NCBI RefSeq assembly: GCF_019285735.1 | Contig: NZ_CP079107.1 | Coordinates: 3,658,001-3,722,000, forward strand | Origin: Paeniglutamicibacter sp. Y32M11 | GTDB taxonomy: Bacteria; Actinomycetota; Actinomycetes; Actinomycetales; Micrococcaceae | Length of the DNA: 64,000 nt | Direction: 5' to 3' | Part shown: piece after piece, positions 59,875 through 64,000 of the stretch | Position numbering within the stretch: position 1 is the first letter of the stretch | How the letters are laid out: each line of letters starts with the position of its first letter | Position numbers and translations under genes: made by a program | Notes under the pieces: model-generated | The model's database searches: none | What the model was told of the DNA's origin: nothing | Seen by the model: the letters and a program-made list of their open reading frames with translations, nothing else

Positions 59875-60614
59875 GTACACTCAGCGTGGTGGTCCCAGTA
59901 CTCAACGATGCTCAGCATCTGCGAGTACTCCTCGACCTGCTGGCCCGGCAATCAAAGACACCGGACGAAATCATCGTCGTCGACAACGGATCAACCGACG
60001 ATTCCGTGTTCTGGGCCCAGGCCGCGGGCGCAAGAGTGATCCACCAACCGCTACCCGGAATCATGGCGGCTGCCGCTGCAGGCTACGAGGCGGCGACGGG
60101 CGATCTCATCATCCGTTGCGACGCCGATACACGGCCGCCGAGCGACTGGCTGCGCCGGATCGACGAACATTTCACGCGTAGCGGCGAACTGGATGCGTTG
60201 ACAGGTCCCGGTCGTTTCTATGATCTGCCTAGCCTCATCAGTGTGATGGCCTCGTTCTTCTATGCTTCGGCATATTTCCTGGGTATCGGCGGAGCCGTCG
60301 CCCGTGTGCCGCTCTGGGGGTCCAATATGGCGTTCCGCCGCGAAATCTGGCCGGCGGTGAGCGAACAACTGGATTTGGGGAACCTGAATCTTCATGATGA
60401 CTTGGAGTTCACCTGCAAACTCGAACCCGGCGCGATCACAAGATTCGATAGGAAGCTGCGGGTTGGAGCCGCCGGACGGATTTTCTCCAGAAAGGGCGGT
60501 CTCCGTGATTCCGTTGGCGTGGCGCTGCGGACCTTGGAACTCAACGGCGCGGCGGCAGGGGTGTGGCGACGCTGGCACCAGAAGCTTGGTTCCGGGCGAC
60601 TTGAGACGCGGTGA
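59871..60614 (+). CDS. Family 2 glycosyltransferase
   Basis: A 247-residue GT-A fold transferase: SVVVPVLNDAQHLRVLLDLLARQ at the N-terminus, IIVVDNGSTDDS, the DxD metal motif as RCDADTRPP (near residue 85), and HDDLEFTCKL downstream as the acceptor-side acid. One weak hydrophobic segment near residue 125 (ISVMASFFYASAYFLGIGGA) suggests membrane contact. The ATG at 59871 overlaps the preceding stop. With the YjdF-like protein it may modify a lipid or envelope sugar (inference). Confidence 0.87.
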   Translation: MSTLSVVVPVLNDAQHLRVLLDLLARQSKTPDEIIVVDNGSTDDSVFWAQAAGARVIHQPLPGIMAAAAAGYEAATGDLIIRCDADTRPPSDWLRRIDEHFTRSGELDALTGPGRFYDLPSLISVMASFFYASAYFLGIGGAVARVPLWGSNMAFRREIWPAVSEQLDLGNLNLHDDLEFTCKLEPGAITRFDRKLRVGAAGRIFSRKGGLRDSVGVALRTLELNGAAAGVWRRWHQKLGSGRLETR

Positions 60615-60831
60615 AGGATTCCTGCTTGTGCTCCGCGGACGGGTCCCGGAGCATTTGATCCAAGGGTCGGACAGCGGACGGCGGCCATTCGATTCCGCTA
60701 ATCGTTGAATGCCGCCAAATCTTATGGCACTAGCGTCCGGGAAAGGTACACATGCAGCAGGCAAGCGCTTTCACCTGATACTGGGCCAGTAGCTATGGAC
60801 GATGCCGTGGCCCCCATGTTGGAATGTCCCC

Positions 60832-61434
60832 ATGACTAACTACAACATTGGTTACATCGTCGGTTCACTGTCCACCGGATCCATCAACCGCACCCTCTCC
60901 CAGGCGTTGATCAAGCTGGCTCCGGACAACCTTCAATTCACCGAGATCTCCATCAAGGATCTCCCGTTGTACAACTACGATTTTGACGCCAGCTACCCTC
61001 CAGAGGGCACGGCGTTCAAGACGGCCGTCGAGGCTTCGGACGGTTTGCTGATCATCTCCCCCGAATACAACCGCTCCATCCCCGGCGCCCTGAAAAACGC
61101 CATCGACTGGGGGTCACGGCCCTGGGGCACCAACTCCTTTGCTCGTAAGCCCACCGGCATCATCGGGGCTTCCCCCGGAGCCATCGGCACCGCGGTCATG
61201 CAATCCTCCATGCGCAGCGTGCTCAGCTTCTTGGACGCCCCACAGCTGAACTCCCCCGAGGGTTACATCGCCTTCAAGCCCGAGATCTTTGACGCCGAGG
61301 GCAATGTGTCCGACAGCGGGACCGCGGATTTCCTCGGCCACTACATGAGCGAATTCGGTGCCTTCGTCGCCCGCGTCCTGGACGCCAACGCAGAGGGCCA
61401 CATCGGCGATGCGGAGCCGGTTCAGGCGCCGTAA
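60832..61434 (+). CDS. NADPH-dependent FMN reductase (flavodoxin-like)
   Basis: A 200-residue flavodoxin-fold reductase of the FMN_red/azoreductase family. FMN-binding loops are visible: GSLSTGSINRTLSQAL at the N-terminus, SPEYNRSIPGALKNAIDWGSRP (near residue 80; the SPEYN and KNAIDW signature) and GASPGAIGTA. Members reduce quinones, chromate or azo dyes. The ATG at 60832 matches the family start. It is monocistronic, and the 217-bp gap before it shows no named element. Confidence 0.9.
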   Translation: MTNYNIGYIVGSLSTGSINRTLSQALIKLAPDNLQFTEISIKDLPLYNYDFDASYPPEGTAFKTAVEASDGLLIISPEYNRSIPGALKNAIDWGSRPWGTNSFARKPTGIIGASPGAIGTAVMQSSMRSVLSFLDAPQLNSPEGYIAFKPEIFDAEGNVSDSGTADFLGHYMSEFGAFVARVLDANAEGHIGDAEPVQAP

Positions 61435-61450
61435 CCACAAGCATCGACAC

Positions 61451-61484
61451 AAGGGCTGGGATCGGGACTCCGATCCCAGCCCTT
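61451..61484. terminator. Bidirectional terminator between FMN reductase and M20 peptidase
   Basis: A perfect 15-bp stem (61451-61465 with 61470-61484) with a GACT loop, flanked by AA and TT, sits 16 bp after the reductase stop and 16 bp from the convergent peptidase stop. Confidence 0.8.
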
Positions 61485-61500
61485 ATGCCGGGGTGCAGCG

Positions 61501-63048
61501 TCAGTTACGGAATCTGGAGAACACCTTGTACATGTAGTCGCTGCCCTGACGCAGCGCCTCGACGTAGATCCGCTCGTCGTTTCCATGCATCCCAATGAGC
61601 TGGTCGTTGTCCAGCACGTACGGGTAGACGCCATAGCCGGGAATGCCGCGCTCGCGCCACGGCGCCAGGGACGTGCCGGCCTCGAAGAGCGCGGGAGCAA
61701 ATGTCGCATCCGGATAGGTTTCCTCCGCGGCACCACTCAAGGCTTTGAACAGCGGGGTGTTGATATCGGCCGGCGGGGTGGCCCAGGTCTTGTCGAGCTC
61801 GGCCAGCGTCTCTTCCTCACTGACTCCCTCGGCAACAGCCAGGGCAACCTCGACGTCGCGTTCGGCCATCATCTTGCGCACCTGGGCTAGGAATTCGCGC
61901 GGCTTCTGCCCTCCGGGAATCGCCCGGCAGTTGATGCGCACGTGAGCCGAGGACGGAATGACGTTCTCCTTGTAGCCCGCGTCCTCGATCACGAAGGCAT
62001 GAGTGGTGCGCAGCAGGGCACTGTGCAGCCAGGGGTAGCTGGACTTGGACACCATGACGCGGGCTGCGCGCTCGCGGGCGTTCTGGCTGCGGGCCGAAAG
62101 CAGCAGCTGAACCGCACGCCTAAACCCTGCATCCACCGAGGCCTTGGCCAGCGCGGAGAAGTACTCGCGGGTCACCTCGGTGAGGTGCACCGGTGCTTGC
62201 CAGTCGCCAAGCTCGGCCACGGCACGGGAGAGCGCCACGATGGCCGAGTCGGGGTTGGGCTTCGAAGAGTGGGTGGCGGTCCCGGCAGCGGTCAAATCCA
62301 GGTTGAAGTAGACCTTGTCCTGTCGGGTCGCGGTGATGAGCATCGGGGTGGTCTTGTCCTTTTGTGCCAGGAACCAGCCGCCTTCGGTCAACACCATGCC
62401 GGCATCCAGCTTGTCCCAGTGGTTGGTGGCCAGCCACTTCGAGCCGAAGGACCCGGCTTCCTCGTCGCAGTCGGTGAGCACGATGATGTCCCTATCGAAG
62501 GTGGCGCCCTCGGAGAGGTGCCGCAACAGGGCGCTGATGGTCGCCGAGTTGGCGCCCTTCATATCCAGGGCCCCACGCCCGTAGACCTCACCGTCGCGCA
62601 CCTCGCCGGAGAACGGGTCCACGGTCCAGTTCTCGCGTTCCACCGGAACGACGTCTGAATGACCCAGGATCAGCAGTGGCTTCTCGGTTCCAGTTCCGGG
62701 GATGCGCGCAATCAGGTGGACGTTGTTTGGCTGCGGGGTGTCGATGATTTCCGCGGCAACGCCCGCGTTCTCCCACACGGCCTTGAGCATCTCGGCATGC
62801 GGCCGGGTGTCAGCGCCCTTCCCGAAGTTCTGCGTGTCAAAGCGGAGCATGCGCTGGAGCAGGTCGAGCGCGTCCTTGTCGGCTTCCGGGATCATCGTCG
62901 CGGCCGCGGCGGGGTTCGCGCCGGCAGTTCCGGCGACGACGCCGGTGCCGGCGATACCCGCAGCGCCCAGAGCTGCGACACCACCCAGGAATGTGCGACG
63001 GCGCAGCGGCGTCTTTGCGGCTTCGCCCAAGTCACGTGTAATTTCCAT
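61501..63048 (-). CDS. Exported M20 family peptidase (Tat signal)
   Basis: A 515-residue M20 metallopeptidase with a twin-arginine signal (LRRRTFLGGVAALGAAGIAGTG, residues about 15-40, followed by an Ala-rich cleavage region). Metal ligands are in LLILGHSDVVPV (His-Asp, near residue 125), YGRGALDMKG (Asp), TDCDEEAGSFGS (catalytic Glu pair) and GMHGNDERI near the C-terminus (His). It should fold in the cytoplasm and act outside the membrane on a peptide or N-acyl amino acid. The ATG at 63048 has AGAGGG upstream; an earlier ATG at 63087 is less likely. Confidence 0.88.
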   Translation of the reverse strand: MEITRDLGEAAKTPLRRRTFLGGVAALGAAGIAGTGVVAGTAGANPAAAATMIPEADKDALDLLQRMLRFDTQNFGKGADTRPHAEMLKAVWENAGVAAEIIDTPQPNNVHLIARIPGTGTEKPLLILGHSDVVPVERENWTVDPFSGEVRDGEVYGRGALDMKGANSATISALLRHLSEGATFDRDIIVLTDCDEEAGSFGSKWLATNHWDKLDAGMVLTEGGWFLAQKDKTTPMLITATRQDKVYFNLDLTAAGTATHSSKPNPDSAIVALSRAVAELGDWQAPVHLTEVTREYFSALAKASVDAGFRRAVQLLLSARSQNARERAARVMVSKSSYPWLHSALLRTTHAFVIEDAGYKENVIPSSAHVRINCRAIPGGQKPREFLAQVRKMMAERDVEVALAVAEGVSEEETLAELDKTWATPPADINTPLFKALSGAAEETYPDATFAPALFEAGTSLAPWRERGIPGYGVYPYVLDNDQLIGMHGNDERIYVEALRQGSDYMYKVFSRFRN

Positions 63049-63590
63049 GGTTTTACCCTCTTCTGGTCTTGTGCAGTGCGAGTGCAAGACCCACGTTTGC
63101 CGAGGGGACCGCGCCGGTCAATGGGTGAGCGGCATCACATGCGGCAAGCGGCCATGAGAGCGAGATGAGCGGCGTGTGATGCGCCTTCATGAAGGTTATG
63201 CGACGTTAAAACCACACTGACGTGAGTTTTTCATTGCGCGGCGAGCACATGCGGGGACCATGGATTGCAGGCGGAGGTTTCCAAGCAATATTCTCGCTCC
63301 CGATGGGTCATGACTGGGGATTTCTACTGTTCATACCGTCAGATGGGCAAGAACAAGCAAGCATATTTCGCCGGATTCCCTCTAGGCTTGCCATACGATT
63401 TGAGCGGCAAGTTTAGAGTCAATTCGGTGGTAAACCTTCAGTTCCCTTCTGTCTTACGGTGTTTTCGGGCCCTGCTTCAACAGATAGGACGAGGCTGCGA
63501 ATCCGCTACAACCGCGTGACACACTTCGATCAACCGTTCCTAGATATGTAACCGTGGAATGTCTCTCCACCTTGTAAGAAAGCCGAGCTC
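63049..63590. other. 542-bp intergenic region between divergent genes
   Basis: It separates the exported peptidase from the MFS gene and is less GC-rich than the surroundings. Short open frames (63222-63416 and 63265-63519) lack ribosome-binding sites and typical codon use. I found no convincing operator, riboswitch or terminator; it should hold both divergent promoters. Confidence 0.4.
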
Positions 63591-64000
63591 ATGACACTGG
63601 CTTCGCCACCGGCCAACACTCGGGGCAAAATTCTTCGTATTCACCGGGCCTGGCTCGTGGCCGCGGTGACGGTGCTTGCCCTCGTGGCGGCGGCTGCCTT
63701 CCGTTCCACCACCGGCGCGTTTTTTGAACCGCTGGAAACCGAATTCGGCTGGACCCGCTCGCAGCTTTCCACTGCGGTGACCATCAACTTAGTGGTCTAC
63801 GGCCTGGTAGCACCCTTTGCCGCGACCCTACTGGAGCGCTTCTCCGCTCGTTTTGTTGCGGCAACGGCGCTGGTCCTCGTCTCGGCGGGAGCCGGCCTGG
63901 CCATCTTCATTACCCAGATCTGGCAGCTATGGCTGCTCTGGGGCGGCCTGGTGGGTATTGGAACCGGCACCATTGCCCTAGTCTTTGGTGCCGTGGTGGC
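63591..64000 (+). CDS. MFS transporter, 3' end cut by window
   Basis: The frame from ATG 63591 stays open to the end of the window (136 codons seen). A basic N-terminus (TRGKILRIHRAW) precedes TM1 (LVAAVTVLALVAAAAF). FRSTTGAFFEPLETEFGWTR is the loop pattern of MFS carriers of the oxalate/formate-antiporter and YbfB-like groups; TM2 (LSTAVTINLVVYGLVAPF), TM3 and TM4 follow, the last including GLVGIGTGTIALVFGAVV. Likely a monocarboxylate or other organic-anion carrier; the substrate is unknown. Confidence 0.85.
   Translation, partial: MTLASPPANTRGKILRIHRAWLVAAVTVLALVAAAAFRSTTGAFFEPLETEFGWTRSQLSTAVTINLVVYGLVAPFAATLLERFSARFVAATALVLVSAGAGLAIFITQIWQLWLLWGGLVGIGTGTIALVFGAVV

Noticed and set aside
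63265-63519. 84-codon open frame in the gap before the MFS gene
   Set aside because: No ribosome-binding site, no hydrophobic or domain pattern, and codon use unlike the neighbouring genes.

Overview
The window comes from a high-GC actinobacterium, most likely a Micrococcaceae member (Arthrobacter, Paeniglutamicibacter or Glutamicibacter type). This is inferred from the codon use, the DUF222/HNH protein, the DUF5129-type membrane protein, several apparently leaderless genes, and the style of the sugar-acid genes. It is chromosomal catabolic DNA. I see no rRNA or tRNA gene, insertion sequence, prophage, plasmid function or CRISPR array.

Layout. 1-2275: the end of an aromatic-ring monooxygenase gene and a GntR/FCD regulator. 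2412-3854: a DUF222/HNH protein. 4049-9990: a complete ribose operon (rbsR-A-C-B-K-D, minus strand) preceded by a perfect 34-bp palindrome. 10138: a VOC protein. 10698-13826: a tandem glycine riboswitch ahead of a DUF5058 membrane protein, a second membrane protein and an M20 amidohydrolase. 14034: a large membrane protein. 16573-22389: a five-gene peptide/nickel-type ABC importer. 22672-25735: a 2-hydroxyacid dehydrogenase, a talarate/galactarate dehydratase and its probable GntR regulator. 25969: an orphan membrane protein. 27407-36123: the D-glucarate/galactarate system, made of a TctCBA importer plus UspA, a LysR regulator, KdgD, alpha-ketoglutarate semialdehyde dehydrogenase and glucarate dehydratase. 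36251: an AEC-family carrier.

37622-51195 is the most unusual part. It holds a LacI-controlled regulon with a family-1 sugar-binding protein, two permeases and no ATPase. It also holds three Gfo/Idh/MocA dehydrogenases (one fused to a DUF6807/PmoA domain), a DUF993 protein, a xylose-isomerase-like TIM barrel, an M24-fold protein that has lost metal ligands, and an NAD-dependent epimerase. Three near-identical LacI boxes tie its three promoters together. The substrate cannot be read from the sequence; a modified sugar or glycoside is the best guess.

51494-58616 returns to sugar acids: an enolase-superfamily dehydratase with a glycerate kinase, a MerR regulator with an NTF2-like protein, a LysR regulator, and a second glucarate-dehydratase-like gene with a 2-hydroxyacid dehydrogenase. 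58802-60614 is a tightly overlapping trio (small protein, YjdF-like membrane protein, family-2 glycosyltransferase). The window ends with an FMN reductase, a Tat-exported M20 peptidase and the start of an MFS transporter.

The genes cooperate as follows. Four enolase-superfamily dehydratases would open different C6 (or C5) sugar acids. KdgD and the semialdehyde dehydrogenase would carry ketodeoxyglucarate to alpha-ketoglutarate. The dehydrogenases and glycerate kinase would handle C2/C3 by-products. Four promoters share a TTGGAC-N19-TA(G/A)nnT layout with a conserved GCAT just after the -35 element; three of them share the longer TTGGACAnGCATCA. This suggests a common control signal across the sugar-acid loci.
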